Assembly (NCBI GenBank): GCA_030019365.1
Contig: JASEFA010000011.1
Span: 1-64,000 of the forward strand
DNA: 64,000 nucleotides
Direction of reading: 5' to 3'
DNA from: Bacillota bacterium
Lineage (GTDB): Bacteria; Bacillota; Sulfobacillia; JACIYH01
Position numbers and translations under genes: made by a program. Positions 5,726 to 14,091 of the stretch are shown piece by piece (the stretch's first letter is position 1; each line of letters starts with the position of its first letter). The notes under the pieces are model-generated. The model worked only from the letters and a program-made list of their open reading frames with translations, had not been told where the DNA came from and ran no database searches.

Positions 5726-8143
5726 TTGCTCGGGGCGAAGATGGCACGGTGGACCCTGGCATGCGTGGTAGGACTGGCCCTGGTTGCCGGGGCGGCGACC
5801 CCGTGCCTGGCCGCCGACCGACCGCCCACCCGGGAATGCTGGCAGCTTATGTCCCGGGCAGCTGAACTCGAGAGGCAGGGTCGCTGGGAGGAATGCATCC
5901 CGCTCTGGCGGCAAATCGTCGCCATCGAAGCCCCGTACGGGGACGATACCGCCCTGCTGCGCCTGGGGACATTCTGGCAGAAGATAGCCCGCACATGCGA
6001 CCGGCTGGGGCGGTACCCCGACGCCGTGGACGCGTATGAGCAGGAAGTGCGGGCGTGGCGGCAACTCGCCGGGGTCAGGCCCGAGGTAACGGCGGAGTGG
6101 TACCGGTACGACCTGGCCCGCATCGAGGGCATCCGCACCGAGTTCGAAGTCTACCGGGAGGTGCCCGCCCCGGCGCCGGACGGCAGCGGGGGCACTGGCG
6201 GACTCGCGAAATACGAACCTGCCGCCGGCTGCTACCTGGGGGGTTGCTTCGAGCTTGACCCTGCCGTCGAAGGCGACCCGTCGCGTGCGGCGGCGGCGTA
6301 CGGCAGGCCGCACGCGGCTTTCCTCGTCTACGTGGACTGGGGCGACCCCATCCCCGAGCAGGTCCTGTCGCGGGCGGCCATAAACGACGTCGCCCTGCAG
6401 GTTGCCCTCCAGCCCCAGCAGGGGCTGGACGCAGTAGGCGAAGGACCTTACCTGGAGGGCCTGCTACGGCGTCTGTCGGCGTTCGGGAGGCCGGTTTTCC
6501 TGCGCTTCGGCGCCGAGATGAACGGCAACTGGACGCTGTGGTCGGGAGACGCCCAACTCTACATAGAAAAGTTCCGGCTGGTGGCGAAGGCAGCCCGGCG
6601 GCTGGCGCCCAACGTGGCCATGGTTTGGGCTCCCAACCATGCCCCCGAGGAGAACATCGAGGCGTACTACCCCGGTGACGAGTGCGTCGACTGGGTGGGC
6701 GTAAACTTCTACTGCGACTACTACATGTCCGGCGACCCGGGCCAGGATCGCTTTGCCCAGCACCTCTACCACCAGGGGAAACTGGCTTCGCCTCTGGAGA
6801 AGCTGGACTACGTGTACGCGCTGTACTCGGATAAGAAGCCCATCATGGTGTGTGAGTTTGGGATCGCGCACCGTTCGGTCACCACCGGCGAGGACGTCAC
6901 GGACTGGGCGCTCCGCCAGCTGGGCATGACCTACGGGTACCTGCCCCTGCGCTTTCCCCGGGTGAAGGCAGCCTTCTACTTTTCAGTGGATCAGGCCAGT
7001 CCGTCCTACCGCCCGGCCAACCGGTGGTCGAACTACTGCCTTTCTGCAAACCGCGAGTTGCAGGACCGCTATCGGGAATTGACCCGTAGCCCCTACTTCC
7101 TGAGCCGGGTGGGGGAGTCGTCCCCGCTGGCCCACCGGCCCCTTGAAGAAGCGGGCCTGATCCCGGGGCCGAACCGGCTGCTCGCTTACGCCAGGATGGC
7201 TTACCCGTTCGCCGGGCGTGTCGAGTGGCTGTGGGACGGGGTCAAAGTGGTGGAGTCGGATCAGGCTCCCTTTGTCGCGAACCTCGAGGTCCCGGTGGCT
7301 GATGGTCGGGTCCACTACCTGCTGGTCCGCGCAACTTCTGCGGACGGCCGCCAGGTCCAAGAGGTCCTCTACGCCGTGGATCCCTGCGGCCGTGTGGTCA
7401 GACAGGGCACAACGGTGCCGCCGCGCGCAGTGTTCCCCGACCTCGGGGGCCACTGGTCCCGCGCCTATGTGGAAAGGCTGGCCTCGCTAGGGGTTGTGGG
7501 CGGCTTCCCCGATGGCAGCTTCCGGCCGGACGCCCCCGTCACCCGCGCTCAGTTCCTTAAGATGCTGTGGCGGGCCCTGGGCCTGGAAGCCGCCCTGCGG
7601 GAACGCCGCGAGGTGCACGCACACCTGCAGCGGGTGCTGGGGACGCAGGCCGCCCCCGCCGTTGCCGGCGTCCCGGAAGGACACTGGATCGGGGAAATCG
7701 CAGCTTCCGCCGTGGAGGCCGGCGTCCTGGACCTGTCACTCTATCCGCGTGGCTTCACGCCCGATGAGGAGATCCCGCGCTGGGAGATGGCGGTGCTGGC
7801 CGCCCGTGCCCTCGGCCTGCAACCGGGGCAGGGCGACGCGGCCGCGCGCGCATCAACTCCCGCGCGTTCGGGTGAGACTGCGGGTCAACCTCCCACCACC
7901 GCAGGCGGCTTCGCCGACGAAGCCGACATTCCGGCGGTGGCCCGGGCCTCTGCGGCCGCGGTGAAGGCGGCGGGGATCATGACCGGCGATCCCGCGGGAA
8001 GGTTCCTGCCCCTGAACGGGGCCAGACGCGGTGAAGCGGCCAAGGTGATCGTGACCGCCCTGGAGGCCAGGGCCCGATCCTCCGGGGCGAACACCCAGGC
8101 GCCGCCGAAGGCGCCCCCCTCCATTTGCGGTGGAGCGAGGTAG
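5726..8143 (+). CDS. Secreted S-layer-anchored protein with a GH26-like glycosidase domain
   Basis: 805 residues. Residues 1-30 form a signal peptide (basic start, hydrophobic core, cleavage near CLA-AD). Residues 35-135 look helical with tetratricopeptide-like character (AELERQGRWEECIPLWRQ). Residues 165-450 resemble a TIM-barrel glycoside hydrolase of the GH26/mannanase-like group: FLRFGAEMNG carries a candidate acid/base Glu264 and VCEFGIAH a candidate nucleophile Glu377. Three S-layer homology repeats end the protein: VFPDLGGHW near 569, a second near 650-700, and a third, weaker one near 728-785. It is probably exported, bound to cell-wall polymer by the SLH repeats, and acts on a beta-linked polysaccharide; the substrate is unknown. 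Start: TTG 5726 after GGGGGG, or ATG 5741 in the same frame. Convergent with thiL. Confidence 0.8.
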   Translation: MLGAKMARWTLACVVGLALVAGAATPCLAADRPPTRECWQLMSRAAELERQGRWEECIPLWRQIVAIEAPYGDDTALLRLGTFWQKIARTCDRLGRYPDAVDAYEQEVRAWRQLAGVRPEVTAEWYRYDLARIEGIRTEFEVYREVPAPAPDGSGGTGGLAKYEPAAGCYLGGCFELDPAVEGDPSRAAAAYGRPHAAFLVYVDWGDPIPEQVLSRAAINDVALQVALQPQQGLDAVGEGPYLEGLLRRLSAFGRPVFLRFGAEMNGNWTLWSGDAQLYIEKFRLVAKAARRLAPNVAMVWAPNHAPEENIEAYYPGDECVDWVGVNFYCDYYMSGDPGQDRFAQHLYHQGKLASPLEKLDYVYALYSDKKPIMVCEFGIAHRSVTTGEDVTDWALRQLGMTYGYLPLRFPRVKAAFYFSVDQASPSYRPANRWSNYCLSANRELQDRYRELTRSPYFLSRVGESSPLAHRPLEEAGLIPGPNRLLAYARMAYPFAGRVEWLWDGVKVVESDQAPFVANLEVPVADGRVHYLLVRATSADGRQVQEVLYAVDPCGRVVRQGTTVPPRAVFPDLGGHWSRAYVERLASLGVVGGFPDGSFRPDAPVTRAQFLKMLWRALGLEAALRERREVHAHLQRVLGTQAAPAVAGVPEGHWIGEIAASAVEAGVLDLSLYPRGFTPDEEIPRWEMAVLAARALGLQPGQGDAAARASTPARSGETAGQPPTTAGGFADEADIPAVARASAAAVKAAGIMTGDPAGRFLPLNGARRGEAAKVIVTALEARARSSGANTQAPPKAPPSICGGAR

Positions 8144-8294
8144 GTTAACATCGGGGTCGCGCGTCACCTCGTTGACTGCCAGCGCCACTCTCATATCGCA
8201 ATGCCCCCCGCAAAACGTCCAACACCAACGCGCTCGCCCCCTTCCGCCAGTGCAGCTACCGGGGTGGCTGCCACGCCGGGTGGGGCGGGCCGAC

Positions 8295-9311
8295 CTAAAA
8301 GTGCTTCCAGCCGCGGGCACCCAGGGGGACCCGGCGGCCGTCGGCCAGCACCAGGATGCGGCCGGCCGCGGCGGGCAGGATTTCGCCCACCACCGACACC
8401 GGAGTGCCCGTCGCCTCCCGCACGGCGACACGGATCGCGTCTACGGCGTCGGCGGGCGCGCTGAAGAGAAGCTCGTAATCCTCACCCCCGGTCAGGGCCC
8501 ATTCCAGGGAGTCCCTGCGCGCAGCCTGCGCCACCCGTCGGGTGGCCTCGTCGATGGGAAGGACATCGCCCCGCACCAGGGCCCCCACCCCGCTGGCATC
8601 ACAGATGTGGCCCAGGTCGGCGGCCAGTCCATCGCTTACGTCGATCATGGCGGTGGCGCACCCGGTGGCCGCAATAGCCGCCGCCTCGCCCAGGCGGGGC
8701 GTGGGGGTCTGGTGGGCCGCCAGCACACTCTCCCTGTCGGCCTCGTCCACCTGCAGGGAAGGATCGACCAGCAGGGCAAGGCCCGCCGCCGAGGCCCCTA
8801 CGCGACCGGTAACCAGGATGCGATCACCGGGCCGGGCACCGTTGCGCCGTATGAGGTGCCGAGGATCGACCTCGCCCAGGAGGGTGAGGTCGATCGTCAG
8901 GCAGGACGAGCGGCTGACGTTACCGCCCACCACGTCCGCCTCGTAGCGACCTGCTTCCTCGCCTATGCCGTCGTACATGGCCTCCACGAAGGAAACGGGG
9001 ATGTCGGGCGGGAGGGCCAGCGACACCAGGAAGTGCGCGGGACGCCCCCCCACGGCCGCGATATCACTCAGGTTGATGGCGGCCACCTTGCGGCCCAGCC
9101 GGTAGGGGTCGCAGGCGCCGGGCAGGAAATGGACCCCCGCCACCTGAACGTCACAGGTGGCGAGCAGGTAGCGGTCTGGGGTCATGGCCAGGACGGCCAC
9201 ATCGTCTCCGATTCCCACCACCACGTCGGCACGGGCGGGACCCAGGCGGGCCGCCAGCCGCTCTATGAGGGGAAACTCCCCCACCTCTGCCACCGTCAGG
9301 TCAGGCGCCAT
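8295..9311 (-). CDS. thiL: Thiamine-monophosphate kinase
   Basis: Phosphorylates thiamine monophosphate to the active cofactor TPP. The 338-residue protein is of the PurM/SelD/ThiL ATP-binding fold: the glycine-acidic segment GIGDD near residue 33, TCDVQVAGVHF, the NLSDIAAVGG block, VVGGNVSRS, the IDVSDGLAADLGHI segment and the C-terminal GEDYELLF. Last gene of the TPP-riboswitch operon, 96 bases after thiM. I place the start at the ATG at 9311; the frame remains open for 28 further codons without family similarity. Confidence 0.92.
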   Translation of the reverse strand: MAPDLTVAEVGEFPLIERLAARLGPARADVVVGIGDDVAVLAMTPDRYLLATCDVQVAGVHFLPGACDPYRLGRKVAAINLSDIAAVGGRPAHFLVSLALPPDIPVSFVEAMYDGIGEEAGRYEADVVGGNVSRSSCLTIDLTLLGEVDPRHLIRRNGARPGDRILVTGRVGASAAGLALLVDPSLQVDEADRESVLAAHQTPTPRLGEAAAIAATGCATAMIDVSDGLAADLGHICDASGVGALVRGDVLPIDEATRRVAQAARRDSLEWALTGGEDYELLFSAPADAVDAIRVAVREATGTPVSVVGEILPAAAGRILVLADGRRVPLGARGWKHF

Positions 9312-9407
9312 GCTCCACCCCCGACAGCTTGCGGTCGGGCGACGCGGTGCGCCGGGCCGGGCGAGCACCCGCAGCCGCCCCCCGTCACGTGCCACGCGCG
9401 CGCCCGG

Positions 9408-10223
9408 TCAGGCGAGCACCACCACGCGGGCACCGTCCTCCAGTTGCTCGGGCGTCAGGTGGTAGAGAGCGTCGAAGAGGCCCTCCTTGAACGAGGCCGG
9501 CCCCCGCGCCTCCCGGGCGGCCAGCTCCGCCGCCAGGCCAAAGCAGGTCAGGCCGCCGGCCGCGGCCACCAGAGGATCGGGTTCCACGGCGGCGAAGGCC
9601 GCCACCATGGTGGTGGACATGCACCCCGTGCCCACCACGGTGGTCAGCCACGGATGGCCGTTGTCCACCCCCAGGGCGCGTTCCCGGTCTGCGATGATAT
9701 CCCGTTTTCCCGTGATGGCCACCACCGCTCCCCACCTGCGAGCGGAGTTCTGCGCCACGCCCACCGGGTCCTCCACGCCTTCGATGCTTTCCACGCCCCT
9801 CACCACCCCGCCCGCGCCCGAGAGGCTCCCGATCTCCCCGGCATTGCCCCGCACGATGGCCGCCCTGACCTCCCGCAGGAGGCGCAGGTTGGTCTTCGTC
9901 CGGTACGGCGTGGCGCCGGCTCCCACCGGGTCGAGCACCACGGGAACACCCCGTTCGTTGGCGCGGCGCCCGGCCAGGATCATGGCCTCCACCCACTCCG
10001 GCTCCAGCGTACCGGGGTTGAGTACAAGGGCGCCGGCCAGGTTGACCATGTCGGCCGCTTCTTCCCGAGCGTGGGCCATCACCGGAAGCGCCCCCACCAG
10101 GAGGGTCACGTTGGCCGTGTCGCTCATCACCACCAGGTTGGTTATGTGGTGCACCAGCGGCTTCTCCGCCCGGATGCGCGCCAGCGCCTCGCCAAATCGC
10201 CTCCCCAGATCCCCCTCGTTCAT
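9408..10223 (-). CDS. thiM: Hydroxyethylthiazole kinase
   Basis: Salvage kinase that phosphorylates the thiazole moiety (THZ) so that ThiE can join it to the pyrimidine. Ribokinase-like fold, 271 residues: N-terminal HHITNLVVMSDTAN, the DPVGAGAT segment, RGNAGE, AITGKRD and the ATP/anion-hole motif GTGCMSTT with the conserved cysteine. The ATG at 10223 begins the conserved domain; an open extension of 26 codons upstream overlaps the thiE end and lacks similarity. Cotranscribed with cytX, thiE and thiL, which makes this a salvage operon: no thiC, thiG or thiD is seen in the window. Confidence 0.92.
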   Translation of the reverse strand: MNEGDLGRRFGEALARIRAEKPLVHHITNLVVMSDTANVTLLVGALPVMAHAREEAADMVNLAGALVLNPGTLEPEWVEAMILAGRRANERGVPVVLDPVGAGATPYRTKTNLRLLREVRAAIVRGNAGEIGSLSGAGGVVRGVESIEGVEDPVGVAQNSARRWGAVVAITGKRDIIADRERALGVDNGHPWLTTVVGTGCMSTTMVAAFAAVEPDPLVAAAGGLTCFGLAAELAAREARGPASFKEGLFDALYHLTPEQLEDGARVVVLA

Positions 10224-10273
10224 CGTGCGTGTACCCCCTATCGCTTTCGTTGCGCTGTCGCCACCAGCGCGCT

Positions 10274-10996
10274 TCATTCCGGCCCTGGGTACCGCCGGCA
10301 CCCCCGGTGTGCGGCGACACCCGGTGATGGGGCGACACCCGCCGGCGTGGCGCCGGCACGTGCGTCCCCGGCGATGGTCCGCAACTGCCGTGCCGCCGCG
10401 GTGACGTCCGGGGCGCTCATGAGGGCGGAGACCACGGCTATCCCCGCCACCCCGCAGGCCATCACTTCGGCGGCGTTGCCCGCGTTGATGCCCCCGATGG
10501 CCACCACCGGGATGCTCACCGCCTGCGCCAGCCGTCGCAAGCCCTCCAGCCCCAGGGGCGGGCCGGTGTCCGTCTTCGAGGGGGTGGCGAACACCGCGTT
10601 GCAGCCCACGTAGTCGGCCCCGTCGCCCTGGGCCCGGCGGGCCTCGGCCTCACTGGCCGCCGTCACCCCCAGGATGCGGTCGGGCCCGATGAGGCCCCGC
10701 GCCAGGGCAGCGGGCATGTCCTCCTGGCCCACGTGGACGCCGTCCGCGTCGGCCGCCAGGGCCACGTCGACGCGGTCGTTGACGATGAAGGTCACCCCCG
10801 CCTCCCCGGTGATCTCCCTCAGGGTGCGGGCCAGGGCCACGTATTCCCGCGTGGAGATGTCCTTCTCCCGCAACTGCACCGTGGTAACCCCGCCGGCTAT
10901 GGCCGCCCGCACGATCTCCTCCAGTGGCCGCCCGCCGCTCTGGCGGCGGTCGGTAACCAGGTAGAGGGTCAGGTCGAACCGCTTCCCCGCTGTCAC
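10274..10996 (-). CDS. thiE: Thiamine-phosphate synthase
   Basis: Couples HMP pyrophosphate with thiazole phosphate to make thiamine monophosphate. A TIM barrel of 240 residues with family landmarks: LYLVTDRR, VQLREKD, the FIVNDRVDVAL strand, DGVHVGQEDMP, GCNAVFATPSKTD and the phosphate-binding AIGGIN...GIAVVSAL. About 25 C-terminal residues rich in Ala, Gly and Pro extend past the domain. GTG start at 10996 after GGGGAGGAG; it overlaps the cytX stop (GTGA), so the two are probably translationally coupled. Confidence 0.93.
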   Translation of the reverse strand: MTAGKRFDLTLYLVTDRRQSGGRPLEEIVRAAIAGGVTTVQLREKDISTREYVALARTLREITGEAGVTFIVNDRVDVALAADADGVHVGQEDMPAALARGLIGPDRILGVTAASEAEARRAQGDGADYVGCNAVFATPSKTDTGPPLGLEGLRRLAQAVSIPVVAIGGINAGNAAEVMACGVAGIAVVSALMSAPDVTAAARQLRTIAGDARAGATPAGVAPSPGVAAHRGCRRYPGPE

Positions 10997-12357
10997 GAAC
11001 GTCGCTCCTCCCCGCCGGCGGAGCGGCGGCTCTCCAGGACCTTGGTGAGCACCAGGTGGGCCAGGGCGGCCACGATGAAGGAGGGTAAAGAGGCGCCCAC
11101 GCCCGGTAACCGCGCCACCATGAGACGGTAGGCGGCAAACCCGAGGCCCCAGGCCACCAGGGCCGGCACGTTGACGCCATACCGGTACCAGTATGCACCC
11201 CGGGCCCGGTAGAACTCGGTGAGGTCGTATTGCCGCCGCAGCAGGAAGTAGTCGGCCGCCAGCACGCCGAAGAGGGGCACGAAGAAGGAACCGATCAGGA
11301 ACAGGAATCCCTCGTAGGCGGCCGTGGGGACCCCGGTGGAAATCCACCAGGCCACCAGGAAGCACACGCCGCCCGTGGCAACGGCCAGCACCCACTGCGG
11401 CACCCGGCTCAGCACGTTCTGTGCCGACACCGCCGTGGAGTAGATGTTGGCGAAAGCATTGTCGGTCTCGTCCACGAGGATAAGCAGAAGGGCCATCCAG
11501 CCCCCTGCCAGGCTGAGGATGGCGGGGATGAGGTCCCCGGTCCCGAGGGCGAGCACGAAGAGGGCCCCCAGGGCGTAGAACCACACGTTGGCGACGAAGT
11601 AGCCCGTGTAGGTGCCCCAGAAGGCGCGGCGGTCGTCCCGGGCGAAGCGGTTGTAGTCCGCCACCAGGGGCATCCACGACACCGGCATGGCCACCACCAG
11701 ATCCACCGCCGCCCAGAAGGTGAGGCCTCCCGCACCGGGCTGCGCAAAAATGGCACCCAGGTCATGATGGGTGAAGAGGTACACGGTGAGGTAAATGGTG
11801 CTCAGGTATACGAGCCACACCGCGAACTTCTCAATCCACTGGCGCACCACGGCCAGCGGACCGCTGACGGCCAGGGCGGTGCAAAGGGCGGCGAAGAACA
11901 GCCCCCACCCGAGGAAGCCCGACGCCCCGACAAACTGTCTGGCGATGCCGTGGGCCGCCTGGGCCATGATGAAGATCTCGAAGGCACCCCAGCCCACCAG
12001 TTGCAGCACGTTCAGCAGCGTGGGCAGGTACGATCCCCGCACGCCCAGGGAAGGCCGGAAAAGCACCATGGTGGGCACCCCCGTGCGGCTCCCCACCAGT
12101 CCCACCAGTGCGAGGAGGGCATTGCCGATCAGGGTACCGACCACGATGGCCAGCAGCGCCGGCCCCATGCCCAGGGCTGGCACGAGCAGGGTGCCGGCCA
12201 GGAGGACGAGCAGACCCACCCCCAGGCTGGACCACAGGGCGAAGTAGTCCAGGAAGCCCAGCAGCCGGTGCTCCACGGGCACCGGCTCGATGCCCCACTG
12301 CGGCGGTGCCTGGATGCGCGGCCGCCTGCTCTGAATCTCCGCTTCCTGTGTTCCCAC
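10993..12357 (-). CDS. cytX: NCS1-family permease, probable hydroxymethylpyrimidine transporter
   Basis: A 454-residue integral membrane protein with about 12 hydrophobic segments and the N-terminal features of the nucleobase:cation symporter-1 family (PPQWGIEPVPVEHR, then LDYFALWSSLGVG). Its place directly after a TPP riboswitch and before thiE, thiM and thiL is that of CytX, a transporter proposed to import the pyrimidine precursor of thiamin. Substrate specificity is inferred from context; cytosine or another nucleobase is the alternative. The GTG start has GGGAGGTGA 7 bases upstream. A basic C-terminus (ESRRSAGGEERRS) faces the cytoplasm. Confidence 0.85.
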   Translation of the reverse strand: MGTQEAEIQSRRPRIQAPPQWGIEPVPVEHRLLGFLDYFALWSSLGVGLLVLLAGTLLVPALGMGPALLAIVVGTLIGNALLALVGLVGSRTGVPTMVLFRPSLGVRGSYLPTLLNVLQLVGWGAFEIFIMAQAAHGIARQFVGASGFLGWGLFFAALCTALAVSGPLAVVRQWIEKFAVWLVYLSTIYLTVYLFTHHDLGAIFAQPGAGGLTFWAAVDLVVAMPVSWMPLVADYNRFARDDRRAFWGTYTGYFVANVWFYALGALFVLALGTGDLIPAILSLAGGWMALLLILVDETDNAFANIYSTAVSAQNVLSRVPQWVLAVATGGVCFLVAWWISTGVPTAAYEGFLFLIGSFFVPLFGVLAADYFLLRRQYDLTEFYRARGAYWYRYGVNVPALVAWGLGFAAYRLMVARLPGVGASLPSFIVAALAHLVLTKVLESRRSAGGEERRS

Positions 12358-12478
12358 AGTTCAGTCACCTCCCGCCTACCACATAACCCCTGTTCCGGGG
12401 TCGCCTTCCGTCTCTGGCGAGCGGCTGCTCCCGGGTAGCCGCCTGCCGCCTTCCGGCCGGCACCTGTTCCTAACAGGC

Positions 12479-12503
12479 AGGGCCACCCGACCGGGGTGGC
12501 CCT
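12479..12503 (-). terminator. Hairpin after the TPP aptamer (expression platform)
   Basis: Nine base pairs (12479-12487 with 12495-12503, GGGCCACC type) lie 14 bases after the aptamer. Only a poor T stretch follows (TGCCTGTT), and a second small hairpin (CCTGTT/AACAGG) comes next. It could be the riboswitch terminator, but the weak T-run leaves open another mechanism. Confidence 0.55.
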
Positions 12504-12517
12504 TGCGCATGTCGCAG

Positions 12518-12616
12518 GTCCTGTTCCCTACGCTGGCATTACCCAGGTCAGGTTGTACGGGTCGAGGGCGTTCCAGCCCTCCTCTCAGCCCGGTCCCGTC
12601 GAGCTCCCCGCAAGAC
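12518..12616 (-). promoter_or_regulatory. TPP riboswitch (thi box)
   Basis: On the minus strand the conserved blocks appear in order: GGGGAGC, GGGCTGAGAGG, ACCTGACCTGGGTAATGCC and AGCGTAGGGAA. P1 pairs GTCTTG (12611-12616) with CAGGAC (12518-12523), including one G-U pair. It binds thiamin pyrophosphate and turns off cytX-thiE-thiM-thiL. The gap to the cytX start is about 160 bases. Confidence 0.95.
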
Positions 12617-12635
12617 GCCGTATTCACTTGCCTAC

Positions 12636-12663
12636 ATTGTATTGCATCCCCGCCTCCTGTCAA
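12636..12663 (-). promoter_or_regulatory. Promoter of the thiamin operon
   Basis: A perfect -35 TTGACA (12658-12663) and -10 TACAAT (12636-12641) with a 16-base spacer. The start lies about 12 bases before the riboswitch P1. Confidence 0.8.
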
Positions 12664-12697
12664 CACCTCGCACCCTTTGCCCACCTCGCACCCTTTG
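12664..12697. repeat. Tandem 16-bp repeat abutting the thi promoter -35
   Basis: CACCTCGCACCCTTTG at 12664-12679 and 12682-12697 (18-base period). Read on the minus strand, the proximal copy touches the TTGACA directly. Confidence 0.75.
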
Positions 12698-12807
12698 TCC
12701 GTCACCCACCTGCCTACCCCAACCGAGGGGCCTGCCCGGTAGTGTCCACGCGCTGGTGCTAACCCGTGCTCTCAACAGTGCCCGCTGCTTCGGAATGAAA
12801 GGTACCC

Positions 12808-12843
12808 GTACCAGCGTACCAGCGATGGGCGTACCAGCGATGG
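12808..12843. repeat. Tandem repeats abutting the corA promoter -35
   Basis: GCGTACCAGCGATGG at 12814-12828 and 12829-12843, head to tail, with a partial third copy (GTACCAGCG) at 12808-12816. The last copy ends one base before the -35 at 12844. Confidence 0.75.
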
Positions 12844-12873
12844 TTGACGCGAGGCAGGATGCGGTGATAGCAT
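12844..12873 (+). promoter_or_regulatory. Promoter of corA
   Basis: -35 TTGACG (12844-12849), 18-base spacer, -10 TAGCAT (12868-12873) preceded by TGA (extended -10). The predicted start is near 12880, leaving a leader of about 180 bases. Confidence 0.65.
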
Positions 12874-12879
12874 GGCGCG

Positions 12880-12994
12880 GGGACGGTGAACCCTAATGGA
12901 TGCAGACCGACCAGCATTAGCGAACCGCATCGAGGCCGGGCTCGCGGGAGGTGGGGCCGGGCGCTGATCCGCCCGGCCGGTGAGGTCGTGACGG
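12880..12994 (+). promoter_or_regulatory. Structured corA leader with a possible leader peptide
   Basis: Hairpin 1 pairs CTAATG (12893-12898) with CATTAG (12915-12920). Hairpin 2 has 9 perfect pairs, 12955-12963 with 12970-12978. A small frame from ATG 12896 (GGTGA six bases upstream) encodes MDADRPALANRIEAGLAGGG plus AGR, and its stop codon (12965-12967) lies in the loop of hairpin 2. A terminator follows. This is the layout of an attenuator controlling a Mg2+ or Co2+ channel. The sequence does not match the M-box or other riboswitch consensus sequences I know, so the signal sensed is unknown. Confidence 0.5.
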
Positions 12995-13018
12995 CGCCCT
13001 CCCGCAGGAGGGCGTTTT
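12995..13018 (+). terminator. Intrinsic terminator in the corA leader
   Basis: Stem CGCCCTCC/GGAGGGCG (12995-13002 with 13007-13014) with loop CGCA, followed by TTTT. It lies 45 bases before the corA start, so transcription of corA must read through it. Confidence 0.75.
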
Positions 13019-13062
13019 CTGTTGCGGCCTCGCGATCCGGCCGGTCGGAGGAGGTGGGCCCA

Positions 13063-14019
13063 GTGCTACGCGCATATCGTCAGATCCAGCAAGTGGCGCA
13101 TCCCGTAGAAGACTTCACCCAGCCCGGAACCTGGATACACCTGGTTGCCCCCACCCATGAAGAGATCGCCGCCGTGGCGGCGGCCACCGGGCTCCCCACC
13201 GACTTCCTGCGGGCAGCCCTGGACGAGGACGAACGGCCCCGCCAGGAGGCGGAAGGGGAGGAGGCACTGGTAATTATCCGTATCCCGGTGGCCCGATCCC
13301 CCCTCCAGCACACGACTATCCCTCTGGGCATCGCGGTAAGCCAGGGCTTTCTGGTAACGGTGTGCCTGGAAAAGACACCGGTGATAGACGGCCTGGTAGC
13401 ACAGGGGAAGGTGCACCCGACCAAGAAGACCAGGCTCCTGCTGCAACTCATGTACCACACGGCCAGGCTGTACCTGGACTACCTCGACCGCCTGGACCGC
13501 AAGGCCACGGACCTGGAAACCGCCCTCCGCCGCTCCATGCGTAACGAGGAGATGTTCCACCTCATGGAGATACAGAAGAGCCTGGTCTTCCTTACCACCG
13601 CCCTGCGCGCCAACCAGATTGTGATGGAGAAGCTGCTCCGCTCCCGGCTGCGCCCCGCCCGCGAGGGGGAGAACGGGGGATTGCCCCTGCGGCTCTACCC
13701 GGACGACGAGGATCTCCTGGAGGACGCCATTACCGAGAACCAGCAGGCGCTGTCCGCCGCGGAAGTGCACTCGAGCATCCTGAGCGGCACCATGGACGCC
13801 TTCGCTTCGATCATATCCAACAACCTCAACATCGTCATGAAGTTCCTCACCGCGGTAACCATCATCCTCGCCATCCCCACCGTGATCGGTACCTTTTACG
13901 GGATGAACGTGCCCCTGCCCCTGCAGCAGAGCCCCTTCGGTTTCGGGGTGATCGCAGGCGCATCCGCGCTGGCCGGTGGTGCGGCCGCGTTCCTGCTGTG
14001 GCGCCGGGGGATGCTCTGA
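13063..14019 (+). CDS. corA: CorA-family divalent metal channel
   Basis: A 318-residue protein with the two C-terminal membrane helices of CorA and the signature YGMNV (GMN at residues 280-282) at the pore mouth. The N-terminal two thirds form the cytoplasmic alpha/beta and long-helix funnel (YLDYLDRLDRKATDLETAL). CorA pentamers import Mg2+ and in some species Co2+ or Ni2+. I chose the GTG at 13063 because GGAGGAGGTGG lies upstream; the frame is open further upstream, but that part is the leader RNA with its terminator. Expression probably depends on the leader. It stands divergent from the thiamin operon. Confidence 0.88.
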   Translation: MLRAYRQIQQVAHPVEDFTQPGTWIHLVAPTHEEIAAVAAATGLPTDFLRAALDEDERPRQEAEGEEALVIIRIPVARSPLQHTTIPLGIAVSQGFLVTVCLEKTPVIDGLVAQGKVHPTKKTRLLLQLMYHTARLYLDYLDRLDRKATDLETALRRSMRNEEMFHLMEIQKSLVFLTTALRANQIVMEKLLRSRLRPAREGENGGLPLRLYPDDEDLLEDAITENQQALSAAEVHSSILSGTMDAFASIISNNLNIVMKFLTAVTIILAIPTVIGTFYGMNVPLPLQQSPFGFGVIAGASALAGGAAAFLLWRRGML

Positions 14020-14091
14020 GACACCGGTGGCGTCCCTCGCGGGGAGGAACCCGTCCCGGAGGCGGGGAATAAGCCCGGGCGGTGGTGTTCG

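Noticed and set aside
8130-10613. 827-codon plus-strand frame opposite thiL and thiM
   Set aside because: It is antisense to two genes with clear family motifs, has high Arg/Pro/His/Gly content, and reflects the GC-rich third positions of the real genes.
12896-12967. M-box (ykoK) Mg2+ riboswitch in the corA leader
   Set aside because: The conserved M-box segments are not present; the leader is kept as an unassigned attenuator candidate.
12886-13062. Longer corA start at 12886
   Set aside because: The extension would translate the leader hairpins and the intrinsic terminator; the GTG at 13063 has a strong ribosome site.
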